From: an uncultured Alphaproteobacteria bacterium
GTDB taxonomy: Bacteria > Pseudomonadota > Alphaproteobacteria > UBA8366 > GCA-2717185
Length of the DNA: 64,000 nucleotides
Direction of reading: 5' to 3'
Assembly: GCA_943788635.1 (NCBI GenBank)
Contig: CALSRA010000036.1
Span: forward strand, 1 to 64,000
In this document: positions 1 to 9,153 of the stretch, piece by piece
How positions within the stretch are numbered: position 1 is the stretch's first letter
How the letters are laid out: the number at the start of each line of letters is the position of its first letter
Notes under the pieces: generated by a model
The model's database searches: none
Told to the model about the DNA's origin: nothing
Seen by the model: the letters and a program-made list of their open reading frames with translations, nothing else
Translations under genes and position numbers: made by a program

Positions 1-32
1 CTCTGACTGCCGACGGAAATACCCTGATATCC

Positions 33-947
33 ATGGCGCCGGACCTCGGCGCCGTGGCGGCGGACTGGCGGCGCTGGCTGACGCATGAAAAGCGGGTTTC
101 ACCGCATACCCAGCAGGCTTATGAAACTGACCTTTTTGCATTTTCCGGATTTCTCGTTCGGCATCTTGGCGGGGTCCCTGGGGTGGATGATTTAAGAGAT
201 CTTCAGCCGGCCGATTTTCGGGCCTGGCTGGCCTGGCGTGCGGGCAAAGACCTGAGTCGCAGTTCAACGGCACGAGCGCTTTCCGTCGTGCGGGGCTTTT
301 TTCGCTGGTGCGAACGCAATGACCGTTTCACCAACCATGCCATTCGGTCGGTTCGGTCGCCGAAGCTGCCGCATCAGCTGCCGAAGCCGTTGCGGGCAGA
401 TGATGCGCTGGAAGCCGTGCAGCGGGTCGGCGAGTTGTCGGAAGATCCCTGGATCGGCCTGCGGGATGTGGCGCTGCTTACATTGCTTTACGGGTGTGGA
501 TTGCGGATCTCCGAGGCCCTGTCGCTGACCCGGTCCGAGGCACCGAACGATGCGGTGCTGCTGGTTACCGGGAAGGGGGGGAAGCAGCGAATGGTTCCGG
601 TATTGCCGGTGATTCGCGATGCCGTGGCTGCCTATATCAAGGCGTGCCCCTACGAACTGGCACCGGATGTGGCGTTGTTCCGGGGCGCGCGGGGCGGGCC
701 GCTCAATCCAGCAGTCGCCCAGCGAACAATGCGCGCCATGCGTGGCTGGCTCGGTCTGCCGGATACCGCGACGCCGCACGCTTTGCGGCATTCATTCGCG
801 ACACATCTACTTTCCGGCGGCGGGGATCTGCGGTCAATACAGGAACTGCTAGGCCACGCGTCGCTGTCGACGACCCAGCGTTATACCGAAGTAGCGGACT
901 CCACACTGCTTTCGGAATACCGCGCAGCGCATCCCAGGGCGCGTTGA
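33..947 (+). CDS. xerC: Tyrosine recombinase XerC
   Basis: Site-specific tyrosine recombinase that, with XerD, resolves chromosome dimers at dif in the cytoplasm. The N-terminal SAM-like core-binding domain covers about residues 8-95 and the catalytic domain about 115-300. The catalytic set is visible: R158 in GCGLRISE, the beta-hairpin lysine near 181-184, H249 and R252 in HALRHSF, H275 in LLGHAS and the nucleophile Y284 in TTQRYTEV. The length of 304 aa is normal for XerC. The frame is open upstream to the window edge, so the real start may lie a few codons before the ATG at 33. DUF1491 follows after 13 nt. XerD is the alternative, but the family resemblance and the alphaproteobacterial neighbourhood favour XerC. 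Confidence 0.9.
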   Translation: MAPDLGAVAADWRRWLTHEKRVSPHTQQAYETDLFAFSGFLVRHLGGVPGVDDLRDLQPADFRAWLAWRAGKDLSRSSTARALSVVRGFFRWCERNDRFTNHAIRSVRSPKLPHQLPKPLRADDALEAVQRVGELSEDPWIGLRDVALLTLLYGCGLRISEALSLTRSEAPNDAVLLVTGKGGKQRMVPVLPVIRDAVAAYIKACPYELAPDVALFRGARGGPLNPAVAQRTMRAMRGWLGLPDTATPHALRHSFATHLLSGGGDLRSIQELLGHASLSTTQRYTEVADSTLLSEYRAAHPRAR

Positions 948-960
948 ACGGGAGCCCGTC

Positions 961-1299
961 GTGATAGAGCCGCGAATCAAGACCGAACATTGGGTTCATG
1001 CAAATCTGCGGCGGTGCGCAATCGCGGCCGTGCCGGCGCTTGTTGTCCGGCACGGCGACAACGAACGCGGAATGGTGCTGTTGAAGATCAATACCCTTGG
1101 CAAGGGCTGCAAGGTCTTTATTCAGGCCCGCGATGTCGATGGAAAACTCGGCTGGATGGCGGCGTTGAAAGGCGAATTGGTCAATGAGGCGGATACCGAT
1201 ACGTATATCGAGCGGCAGGCCCGGAACGATCCGGATCTTTGGGTCATCGAAATCGAAGACCGCGAGGGTCGTCGCTGGTTTGACGGCGACGAAATCTGA
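961..1299 (+). CDS. DUF1491 family protein
   Basis: Short cytoplasmic protein of 112 aa resembling the alphaproteobacterial DUF1491 family. Recognisable elements are the N-terminal RIKTEHWVHANLRR segment, a central VVRHGD strand followed by a one-strand hydrophobic repeat, and a C-terminal WVIEIEDREGR. Its function is unknown. The start is a GTG only 13 nt after the xerC stop, so the two are probably co-transcribed, and a hairpin follows the stop. There is no signal peptide or membrane segment. Confidence 0.75.
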   Translation: MIEPRIKTEHWVHANLRRCAIAAVPALVVRHGDNERGMVLLKINTLGKGCKVFIQARDVDGKLGWMAALKGELVNEADTDTYIERQARNDPDLWVIEIEDREGRRWFDGDEI

Positions 1300-1306
1300 C
1301 GCATGA

Positions 1307-1337
1307 ACCGGCCCGCGGCCGGCCGGTATTTCCTTTT
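1307..1337 (+). terminator. Probable rho-independent terminator after the DUF1491 gene
   Basis: A 7-bp GC-only-plus-one stem (ACCGGCC at 1307-1313 pairing with GGCCGGT at 1321-1327) is followed by a T-rich tract to about 1337. It starts 8 nt after the DUF1491 stop codon and would end the xerC transcript. Confidence 0.5.
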
Positions 1338-1442
1338 TGTGAATTCTCATGTCATGGTTTGAGGCATTAATATCCTTTTTTAAAGAAATGGGCGTGTCCC
1401 GCGCGATGCGACCCGCTGAATAACAGGAACCAGGAGCCAAGA

Positions 1443-2369
1443 ATGAAGGTTGGATTTATCGGGCTGGGGACGATGGGGTCCAGCATCGCCCTCAATGCGA
1501 TCAAAGGGCAGCATTCGCTGACCGTGCATGATATCAATCGCGATTCCGCCGCGCCGCATGTGGAACTTGGCGCGACCTGGGTCGATTCGCCCAAGGAAGT
1601 CGCCGAACAGAGCGATGTCGTATTCACGTCTCTACCGGGGCCGCCGGAGGTCGAAGCTGTAACGCTTGGAGAGGGCGGTCTGCTGGAAGGTGTTTCAGCG
1701 GGCAAGGTCTATTTTGATCTCAGCACCAATTCGCCAACGGTGATTCGCCGTATCCATGCAGAATTCGCCAAGAAGGGCGCGCATGTTCTGGATGCGCCAG
1801 TCAGCGGCGGGCCCGATGGTGCGAAGTCCGGTAAAATGGCGATCTGGGTCGGTGGCGACAAGGCAGTCTATGAAGCGAATTTGGCGGCGCTGAATTCGAT
1901 GAGCGATGCGCCTTTCTATGTTGGCCCGATTGGGGCGGGTGCCGTGGCGAAGCTGGTCCATAACTGCAGCGGCTACATCCTGCAAACGGCGCTGGCGGAA
2001 ACTTTCTCGATGGGGGTCAAGGCCGGCGTGGATCCCGAAGGTCTCTGGACCGCATTGCGCAAAGGGGCATTGGGTCGCCGACGGGTATTCGACACGATGG
2101 CGCGCCAGTTCCTGCCGGGGCGGTTCGACCCGCCTGATTTCGCGCTGAAACTTGCCCGCAAGGACGTCAACCTTGCCTGCGAAGTTGGCCGTGAATACGA
2201 CGTGCCGATGCGTCTTGCCAATCTGACATTGATGGAAATGACGGAAGCGATGAACCGGGGTTGGGAAGGTCGCGATTCCCGGTCCGCCATGCTGCTGCAG
2301 ACCGAACGGGCTGGTGTTGAAATCAGTCTTACCGAAGCGAAGATCAAGGAAATCATGGACAAGGATTAA
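1443..2369 (+). CDS. NAD(P)-dependent beta-hydroxyacid dehydrogenase (3-hydroxyisobutyrate dehydrogenase family)
   Basis: Oxidoreductase of the 3-hydroxyisobutyrate/tartronate semialdehyde reductase family. The N-terminal Rossmann fold carries VGFIGLGTMG at residues 3-12. The substrate-binding signature DAPVSGGPDGA lies near 117-127, and the catalytic lysine sits in GAVAKLVHN near residue 170. The all-alpha dimerisation domain fills the C-terminal half. The length of 308 aa is typical. The gene stands alone between two terminators, with an AGGAGCC ribosome site just before the ATG. The exact substrate cannot be read from sequence: 3-hydroxyisobutyrate, tartronate semialdehyde and beta-hydroxypropionate are all possible. 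Confidence 0.8.
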   Translation: MKVGFIGLGTMGSSIALNAIKGQHSLTVHDINRDSAAPHVELGATWVDSPKEVAEQSDVVFTSLPGPPEVEAVTLGEGGLLEGVSAGKVYFDLSTNSPTVIRRIHAEFAKKGAHVLDAPVSGGPDGAKSGKMAIWVGGDKAVYEANLAALNSMSDAPFYVGPIGAGAVAKLVHNCSGYILQTALAETFSMGVKAGVDPEGLWTALRKGALGRRRVFDTMARQFLPGRFDPPDFALKLARKDVNLACEVGREYDVPMRLANLTLMEMTEAMNRGWEGRDSRSAMLLQTERAGVEISLTEAKIKEIMDKD

Positions 2370-2378
2370 TTCCTTGCC

Positions 2379-2420
2379 GACCCGCCCGGTGCTTCATCAT
2401 CCGGGCGGGTCGATTTTTTC
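2379..2420 (+). terminator. Strong rho-independent terminator
   Basis: An 11-bp perfect stem (GACCCGCCCGG at 2379-2389 with CCGGGCGGGTC at 2401-2411) is followed by a run of six T at 2414-2419. It separates the dehydrogenase from phnW. Confidence 0.9.
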
Positions 2421-2492
2421 CTGCTTCGACTTCCGTCAGGAACACCGTTCCGTGGTAATCTGCGTTTACAATCAGAATGTGAGCCCGGAACC

Positions 2493-3623
2493 ATGACGAC
2501 TGATATCGAAAGCCCCTATTTGCTGACACCCGGCCCGTTGACGACGTCATCGGAAACGAAACAGGTCATGCTGCGCGACTGGGGCTCCCGGGATGCGGCA
2601 TTTATCCGGATTAATCGTGAGTTGCGCGCGCATGTCGTGTCGATTGCCGGCGGTGGTGATGATCTGACCTGCGTGCCGGTCCAGGGCAGCGGCACTTTCG
2701 CGGTCGAAGCCATGCTGGCGGGATTCGTTCCCCGCGATGGCAAGATTCTACTGGTCATAAATGGCGCCTACGGACATCGCATGGCGAAGATTTGCGACTA
2801 TCTGGGACGGGATTTTCTTATCTACGAAACGCCGGAAGACACGCCGCCGGATCCAGCGGCGATTTCCGATCGCCTTGCGGTTGATTCCAAAATCACACAT
2901 GTCGCGATCGTCCATTGTGAAACGACATCCGGTATCCTGAACCCGATTGAAGCCGTTGCCGCGGCTGTCGCGGGGCAGGGGAGACGCTTGCTCATTGATG
3001 CCATGAGCTCGTTTGGCGCCCTGCCGCTCGATATGGGGCAGGTTGCGTGCGATGCCGTTGCGGCGTCCGCCAATAAATGCCTGGAAGGTGTGCCGGGTAT
3101 CGGCTTCGTCGTCTGCCGGGAAGCGGCTCTTTCGAAAACAAAGGGCAATGCGCATTCTCTCAGCCTTGACCTTTATGACCAGTGGCATGCGATGGAAGGC
3201 AATGGCCAGTGGCGGTTTACCCCGCCGACCCATGTTGTCGCGGCCCTGCATCAGGCGCTTGCGGAACATGTGGCTGAAGGCGGGGTCGCCGGGCGTGGCG
3301 CGCGATACCGGCGGAATTGCGATGTTCTGGTAGCGGGTATGCGCGCAATGGGATTTGAAACGTTGCTGCCGGATGCGTTGCAGGCACCGATTATCGTCAC
3401 GTTTCATATGCCGATCGATCCAGCCTTTAACTTTCAGGTGTTTTATGACCGGCTGGCGGCAAAAGGTTATGTCATCTATCCCGGTAAACTGGCAGCGGCG
3501 GATAGTTTCCGCATCGGCTGTATCGGCAGGCTGGATGAAACGGTCATTGGGGGCGCGGTAGACGCTATTCGGGAAACTCTGAAACAGATGGGCGTACAGC
3601 GATGCGGTCCGCTGGCGGCGTGA
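2493..3623 (+). CDS. phnW: 2-aminoethylphosphonate--pyruvate transaminase
   Basis: PLP-dependent class V aminotransferase that converts 2-aminoethylphosphonate plus pyruvate to phosphonoacetaldehyde plus alanine. Visible features are the LLTPGPLTTS start, the phosphate-cup motif VQGSGTFAVEAML (about 63-75), the acidic PLP partner D169 in LLIDAMSSFGA and the Schiff-base lysine K195 in SANKCLEGVPG. The length of 376 aa matches PhnW. The next gene, encoding phosphonoacetate hydrolase, starts 10 nt downstream, so the pair is an operon for using aminoethylphosphonate as a phosphorus or nitrogen source. phnY, the aldehyde dehydrogenase that links the two steps, is absent from the neighbourhood. Confidence 0.92.
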   Translation: MTTDIESPYLLTPGPLTTSSETKQVMLRDWGSRDAAFIRINRELRAHVVSIAGGGDDLTCVPVQGSGTFAVEAMLAGFVPRDGKILLVINGAYGHRMAKICDYLGRDFLIYETPEDTPPDPAAISDRLAVDSKITHVAIVHCETTSGILNPIEAVAAAVAGQGRRLLIDAMSSFGALPLDMGQVACDAVAASANKCLEGVPGIGFVVCREAALSKTKGNAHSLSLDLYDQWHAMEGNGQWRFTPPTHVVAALHQALAEHVAEGGVAGRGARYRRNCDVLVAGMRAMGFETLLPDALQAPIIVTFHMPIDPAFNFQVFYDRLAAKGYVIYPGKLAAADSFRIGCIGRLDETVIGGAVDAIRETLKQMGVQRCGPLAA

Positions 3624-4877
<1,254 letters not shown>

Positions 4878-4888
4878 ACACCCGGCTG

Positions 4889-5620
4889 TCAGAGCATACG
4901 ATCGGGATGGTCGCTGATCACGGTGTCGACTCCCCATTCGAACAAGGTGTCGGCGCGCGCCCTGTCGTTTACCGTGTAACACAACAGAGGATAGCCGGCG
5001 CGCCGGATTTCCTGCGCGGTTGTCTTGTCCAGGTGCCGATGGTTGCAGTGCAGTGTCCGGCAATCCAGTGCCCGCATGTCATCACCCCAGTCCCGCGCGA
5101 CGCGTGACAGAAGCAACCCGCGCTGGAACATGGGAGCGGTTTCCCGGACCGCGGCAAGGGAAGCCGGCGTGAAGCTGGATATCAGAGGTGCCGGAAGGTC
5201 GCCGGGCCATTCTTCGCGCAAGGCCCGCCCCACGGCATGGCCTGTTGCTGCTTCCTGTCCCGGTGACGGCTTTATTTCGACATTCGCGCCCATCTGGAGC
5301 GATGCCAACAGGCGTATTGTCTCGCTGAGTGTTGGAATGGTTTCGCCGACATAGGTCTCGGAAAACCATTGTCCGGCGTCGTATCCTTGCAATGTGCCAA
5401 GAGAATAATTGCTGACGCCGCCCTTGCCGTCGGTGGTTCGGTCCAGCGAATCGTCATGCAGCAGGACGGGCACGCCGTCCAGCGACAGATGAACATCGAA
5501 TTCGACCCATTTAACGCCCAGACTGGCGGCGGTGCGGAACCCTGCAAGCGTATTTTCTGGTGCATGCCCGGCGGCGCCGCGATGCCCGATAACGCGCGGC
5601 AATGAGGACGGAGCTTTCAT
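4889..5620 (-). CDS. ugpQ: Glycerophosphodiester phosphodiesterase (cytosolic, UgpQ type)
   Basis: Hydrolyses glycerophosphodiesters to glycerol 3-phosphate and an alcohol. The GDPD TIM barrel begins with VIGHRGAAGHAPENT, which holds the catalytic H and E. Next come the metal-binding VEFDVHLSLDG and the second catalytic histidine in LLHDDSLDRTTDGKG, and the barrel ends in DTVISDHPDRML. I chose the ATG at 5620, which has AGGA 8 nt upstream, over an earlier TTG at 5641. It gives 243 aa, a normal length. There is no signal peptide, so it should act on imported or recycled lipid head groups. A phosphorus-scavenging role fits the convergent phnWA pair. Confidence 0.9.
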   Translation of the reverse strand: MKAPSSLPRVIGHRGAAGHAPENTLAGFRTAASLGVKWVEFDVHLSLDGVPVLLHDDSLDRTTDGKGGVSNYSLGTLQGYDAGQWFSETYVGETIPTLSETIRLLASLQMGANVEIKPSPGQEAATGHAVGRALREEWPGDLPAPLISSFTPASLAAVRETAPMFQRGLLLSRVARDWGDDMRALDCRTLHCNHRHLDKTTAQEIRRAGYPLLCYTVNDRARADTLFEWGVDTVISDHPDRML

Positions 5621-5690
5621 TCGATAGGTCCTGTGGTGCAATGCTTTGCGCGGCCCCGATGAAGGGTTCTGGCAAGCATCATTTTCATCG

Positions 5691-6644
5691 TCATACGCGC
5701 ATTATCACGCTGCTGATATAACCAATATAAAGCAGCAGCAACACGACGCCTTCCATTCGGTTTATCCGCCATCCCGTGATCAGGATCGGGACCAGGATTA
5801 TTGCCGATGCCAGCACAATCCATTGGTCGATCCCAGAAATTTCCGGCGCGATTTCCAGCGGGTGAAATATGGCGCCGACCCCGAGGACGCCAAGGATATT
5901 GAAAATATTGCTGCCGACCACATTTGCGACGGCAACATCGGTGTGTCGCCGCCAGGCCGCGATAGCGGTTGCACCGAGTTCCGGCAACGATGTGCCGAAT
6001 GCAACCAGGGTCAGGCCGATAATGGATTGTGGAACACCAGCGGCCTCTGCCAGGGTGACTGCGGAATCGACCAGCAGGGATGCGCCATATACCAGTCCGC
6101 AAATTCCCGCGAATAGATGGATGGCGATGCTGAGCGGTTTTGTCGGGGAGTCCTGTTTTTCATCGGCCATATCCGTATGGAGGTCCGCCGCCGCGTCATG
6201 GGTGCGAATGTCGTGGAAATAGCTCCAGCAGATGAAAATGAGTAGCGCCATGACCATCGCAACGCCTTCCCAGCGTTCGATGACGCCGAAATACCCCAGC
6301 ACGCATAACAGGACCGATGCAGCGACCATAAAACCGGTATCGCGATATACCGCCTTGGGGTCACAGACCAGCGGACATATCAGCGCCCCGATCCCGAGGA
6401 TGAGGAAGGTATTGGCAATATTGCTGCCGACAGCATTGCCGACGGCGATATCGACGCTTCCCGTCAGCGCGGCGCGAACCGTGACAACCAGTTCCGGCGT
6501 GGATGTGCCAAAGCCCAGGACGGTGAGACCGATAATCGCTGGCGATACGCCGAGATTGCGCGCAAGCCCCAGCGCTCCCCGTAACGCGAATTCGCCGCCA
6601 AGAATTAACAGGACGAGGCCAATACAAAGAAAAAGCAGTTCCAT
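5691..6644 (-). CDS. Calcium/sodium antiporter (CaCA family, YrbG-like)
   Basis: Inner-membrane cation/calcium exchanger of about ten helices in two inverted repeats. Each repeat carries the signature: GFGTSTPEL near residues 43-51 with GSNIANTF near 74-81, and AFGTSLPEL in the second half with GSNIFNILG. A hydrophilic cytoplasmic loop with many D/E/H residues (about 147-172) separates the halves. The length of 317 aa is typical of YrbG. ugpQ lies 70 nt downstream on the same strand, so the two may share a transcript. Confidence 0.88.
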   Translation of the reverse strand: MELLFLCIGLVLLILGGEFALRGALGLARNLGVSPAIIGLTVLGFGTSTPELVVTVRAALTGSVDIAVGNAVGSNIANTFLILGIGALICPLVCDPKAVYRDTGFMVAASVLLCVLGYFGVIERWEGVAMVMALLIFICWSYFHDIRTHDAAADLHTDMADEKQDSPTKPLSIAIHLFAGICGLVYGASLLVDSAVTLAEAAGVPQSIIGLTLVAFGTSLPELGATAIAAWRRHTDVAVANVVGSNIFNILGVLGVGAIFHPLEIAPEISGIDQWIVLASAIILVPILITGWRINRMEGVVLLLLYIGYISSVIMRV

Positions 6645-6790
6645 GGTCCTTGACCAACTCCGTTTACGCGCCGACCTGTCTCAAATGGACAGGTTGGTGG
6701 GGCAGTTCAAGGAATGTATCGGGCCTATCGTTCGTTTGTGTTGCACTGGAAAAGCGATAGCGCCGCTTCGTGGTAAACTGATGGTTGATT

Positions 6791-6820
6791 TTGACGTTGC
6801 CGACTGGGCAATGTTATAGA
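6791..6820 (+). promoter_or_regulatory. Candidate sigma-70 promoter of the cupin pair
   Basis: TTGACG (6791-6796) and TATAGA (6815-6820) are separated by 18 nt, upstream of the first cupin gene. A 12-bp AT palindrome, GAATATATATTC at 6828-6839, lies near the expected transcription start. This is inferred from consensus only. Confidence 0.45.
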
Positions 6821-6874
6821 GAATATTGAATATATATTCTGTAATTCGAATTTGATTGGAAGGAGTTGCACGGG

Positions 6875-7393
6875 ATGGGGTACAGCATTAAGCAGTTTGC
6901 CGCTGATTGTCACGATATCCTGGTTAAGGAACCTGGTTCCGAAGGGCGTGAAAAGGTCCGTCAGGCGCTTGAAAAAGCGCTGGTTGACCCTGAATTCATT
7001 GCTGAAAACATCGGGCCGGATGAAACCGCCGCACGCAAGCTTCTGTATCAGGATCCGGAGCTTGAATTCTGCATATTTGCGCATGTTCGGGGGAACAAGG
7101 CCGTCAGCCCACCGCACGATCATGGCCGGAACTGGGCGATTTATGGTCAGGTTTCCGGTGTCACGGAAATGACCCTTTGGCGCAAGCTTACCGAAGCCGA
7201 AGGCGATAAGCCCGGTACCGTCGAGGCGGTTGAAGTCTACGACCTGAAGCCGGGCATGGCCCGTCTTTACGATATCGGCGACCTTCATTCGCCGAGCCGG
7301 GAGTTGCCGACGCGGCTGATCCGCATCGAAGGCCGGAACATGGACAACGAGCCGAAGCGCAATCGTTATGTCGAGGTCGAGACTGCGGCCTGA
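6875..7393 (+). CDS. Cupin-fold protein of the cysteine-dioxygenase-like type, tandem copy 1
   Basis: Predicted metal-dependent double-stranded beta-helix protein. The metal-binding motif is SPPHDHGRNWAIYG (near residues 76-89), where the two histidines and following residues resemble the first cupin motif of thiol dioxygenases. A later DLHSPS supplies the probable third histidine. An N-terminal helical part of about 40 residues precedes the cupin. The ATG at 6875 has AGGAG 9 nt upstream and aligns with the start of the second copy; a TTG at 6866 is possible. The next gene is a clear paralogue 27 nt downstream. The substrate is unknown. I infer a small-molecule oxygenase or sensor from the fold. 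Confidence 0.7.
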   Translation: MGYSIKQFAADCHDILVKEPGSEGREKVRQALEKALVDPEFIAENIGPDETAARKLLYQDPELEFCIFAHVRGNKAVSPPHDHGRNWAIYGQVSGVTEMTLWRKLTEAEGDKPGTVEAVEVYDLKPGMARLYDIGDLHSPSRELPTRLIRIEGRNMDNEPKRNRYVEVETAA

Positions 7394-7420
7394 TCTGATT
7401 TAAAGTGGGAGGAACGTGAA

Positions 7421-7936
7421 TTGGCGCATACGCTGGAGTCATTCGCTGCGAAATGTCATGAGTTGTTGTCGGCTGACCCGGGACCGGCTGGCCGCGACAA
7501 GGTCGTTGAAGCGCTGGAGGAAGCGCTAAAAGACGAAACCTTTGTTGCGGCAACAGTGGGTCCGGATTTTAGTGCCGGTCGGGAAGTTCTCTACAAAGAC
7601 GAGGTACTTGGTTTCTGTATTCTGGCGCATGTGCGCAAGGCAAGTAACGCCAGTCCGCCGCACGACCATGGCCCGACCTGGGCGATCTATGGCCAGGCTT
7701 CCGGTTCGACGGAAATGACCGACTGGCGGATGACCAAGGCTCCCGAAGACGGGAAACCCGGGGAAGTAGAGTTTGCCGGCAATTACAGCGTAAAGCCGGG
7801 CATGGCAAAGCTCTACAATGAAGGCATGCTGCATTCTCCCTCATGGGCCAGCGAGGCTCGGCTGATCCGTCTTGAAGGTCAGAATGTCGAAAACATAAAG
7901 CGGGATCGCTACGTTGTAGCGGAACCGGCGGCGTAA
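7421..7936 (+). CDS. Cupin-fold protein of the cysteine-dioxygenase-like type, tandem copy 2
   Basis: Paralogue of the preceding gene along its whole length of 171 aa. The two share the N-terminal FAAKCHELL/FAADCHDIL helix, the metal motif SPPHDHGPTWAIYGQ, the VKPGMAKLYNEG strand and the LHSPSW histidine motif. The start is TTG at 7421, fixed by the GGGAGGA ribosome site ending 7 nt before it and by alignment with copy 1. The pair is transcribed together. Divergence between the copies is concentrated outside the metal motif, which suggests both are functional, perhaps on different substrates. Its role is not known. Confidence 0.7.
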   Translation: MAHTLESFAAKCHELLSADPGPAGRDKVVEALEEALKDETFVAATVGPDFSAGREVLYKDEVLGFCILAHVRKASNASPPHDHGPTWAIYGQASGSTEMTDWRMTKAPEDGKPGEVEFAGNYSVKPGMAKLYNEGMLHSPSWASEARLIRLEGQNVENIKRDRYVVAEPAA

Positions 7937-7940
7937 TATT

Positions 7941-8561
7941 TTATCCGGTCGCCGCAGGTGCGGCGACCGCGAGCGCCCGGTCCAGAAAATCCAGCCGGTC
8001 CTGACCCCAGAACAGGGTGCCGTTGAACCGGTATGTCGGGGCGCCAAAGATTCCGTGCGTCACAGCTTCGTCTGTATATGTTTTGTATGCGCTGGTGACG
8101 GCATCGGTTGTTTCTGCATTGATTAGTCGATCACCATTCAGGCCACATTCGTTGCAAATGGCGCGGCGGATGTCGGGGTCGGAAATGTCCCTTTCTTCCG
8201 ACCACAGGGCCCGCAATATCGCGTGTGACAGCAACATTGCGTCCTCTCCAGCCTGCTCTGCCGCGATAACGGTATGGCCTGGCGCTATGTTGTCTGTCGG
8301 GGGATAGAAACGTGGTTTCAAATTCAGGGGCATGCCCAGATACTGGCGCCAGCGGTCAAGCTCAACCGCATGGTAATCCTGCCGTGGCTGCGGGCGCGTC
8401 CGCAAGGGAACGCCGCCTGTCACGGGTACGACTTTTTGAAAGTCATAGGGTTTGAGAGTCACCGTTGCATGATGCCGTCGCGCGATATCCTGCAGCCGGG
8501 GACCGGCGAAATAGGCCCATGGCGATGACAGGGAATAATAACAGTCAAATCTGAGTGGCAT
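7941..8561 (-). CDS. 2-hydroxychromene-2-carboxylate isomerase family protein (DsbA-like/kappa-GST fold)
   Basis: Thioredoxin-fold protein of about 206 aa with the family's LRFDCYYSLSSPWAYFAGPRL start, where the serine replaces the DsbA CxxC. The helical insert and a C-terminal HGIFGAPTYRFNGTLFWGQDRL cis-proline segment follow. The family isomerises 2-hydroxychromene-2-carboxylate in naphthalene-type degradation, but many members act on unknown glutathione conjugates. The ATG at 8561, with GGAACC upstream, is preferred over a much longer reading with a low-complexity N-terminus starting at 8741. It is convergent with the cupin pair. A 10-bp GC hairpin (7946-7969) lies inside its 3-prime end. 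Confidence 0.8.
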   Translation of the reverse strand: MPLRFDCYYSLSSPWAYFAGPRLQDIARRHHATVTLKPYDFQKVVPVTGGVPLRTRPQPRQDYHAVELDRWRQYLGMPLNLKPRFYPPTDNIAPGHTVIAAEQAGEDAMLLSHAILRALWSEERDISDPDIRRAICNECGLNGDRLINAETTDAVTSAYKTYTDEAVTHGIFGAPTYRFNGTLFWGQDRLDFLDRALAVAAPAATG

Positions 8562-8661
8562 TTCGGTTCCTTCATACGCACATGATTGCGACAAGAGTAC
8601 CGCGGCTGGCCGGTTGCCGGAATGCCGGTTGCGACATACCGATTGGATAAGGAGAAAAATA

Positions 8662-9153
8662 TTGAACGACGCGACCATTGGCCTCGAAGGTTCCGAAGAC
8701 GTCATTATTCGCGGTGCCGAACATGCGGATATTTCCGGCATCGTTCGTATGCTCGCGGATGATCCTCTTGGCGCCGGCCGTGAACAGTATTCGGACCCTC
8801 TGCCGGATGCCTATCTGGACGCATTCAACAAGATACAGGGGCAGGGCGGGAACGACATTCTTGTGGCGCAGGTTGATGGCGCCGTGGCCGGTTGTCTTCA
8901 ACTGACCTTGATCCCCGGGCTCAGTCGCCTTGGAATGACGCGCGCCCTGATCGAAGGCGTTCGCGTCGACAGCAAATACCGTGGCCGGAAAATTGGTGAA
9001 TTGCTGATGCGGGATGCAATTGCACGGTCTCGCGCCGCCGGTGCCGGGCTGGTTCAGTTGACCACGGATTTATCGCGCCCCGATGCACACCGGTTCTATG
9101 AAGGTCTTGGTTTTGTGCATACGCACGCCGGTATGAAGCTATCGCTCGATTAA
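8662..9153 (+). CDS. GNAT family N-acetyltransferase
   Basis: Acetyl-CoA-dependent acyltransferase of 163 aa. Motif A is seen as GVRVDSKYRGRKIGELLM, with the R/Q-x-x-G-x-G/A acetyl-CoA pyrophosphate loop as RGRKIG. The C-terminal PDAHRFYEGLGF is the usual motif B. The start is taken as TTG at 8662, because AAGGAG lies 8-13 nt upstream; an ATG at 8614 in the same frame has no good ribosome site. The acceptor substrate is unknown. Its stop overlaps that of the convergent ceramidase-like gene by four bases (TTAA). Confidence 0.8.
   Translation: MNDATIGLEGSEDVIIRGAEHADISGIVRMLADDPLGAGREQYSDPLPDAYLDAFNKIQGQGGNDILVAQVDGAVAGCLQLTLIPGLSRLGMTRALIEGVRVDSKYRGRKIGELLMRDAIARSRAAGAGLVQLTTDLSRPDAHRFYEGLGFVHTHAGMKLSLD

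Noticed and set aside
1443-2369. 3-hydroxyisobutyrate dehydrogenase-like gene as the missing phosphonoacetaldehyde dehydrogenase
   Set aside because: It belongs to the beta-hydroxyacid dehydrogenase family, not to aldehyde dehydrogenases, and is separated from phnW by a strong terminator.
7946-7969. 10-bp GC hairpin as a terminator between convergent genes
   Set aside because: It lies inside the 3-prime end of the isomerase gene and has no T run on either side; it could still stall transcription, but I cannot support it.
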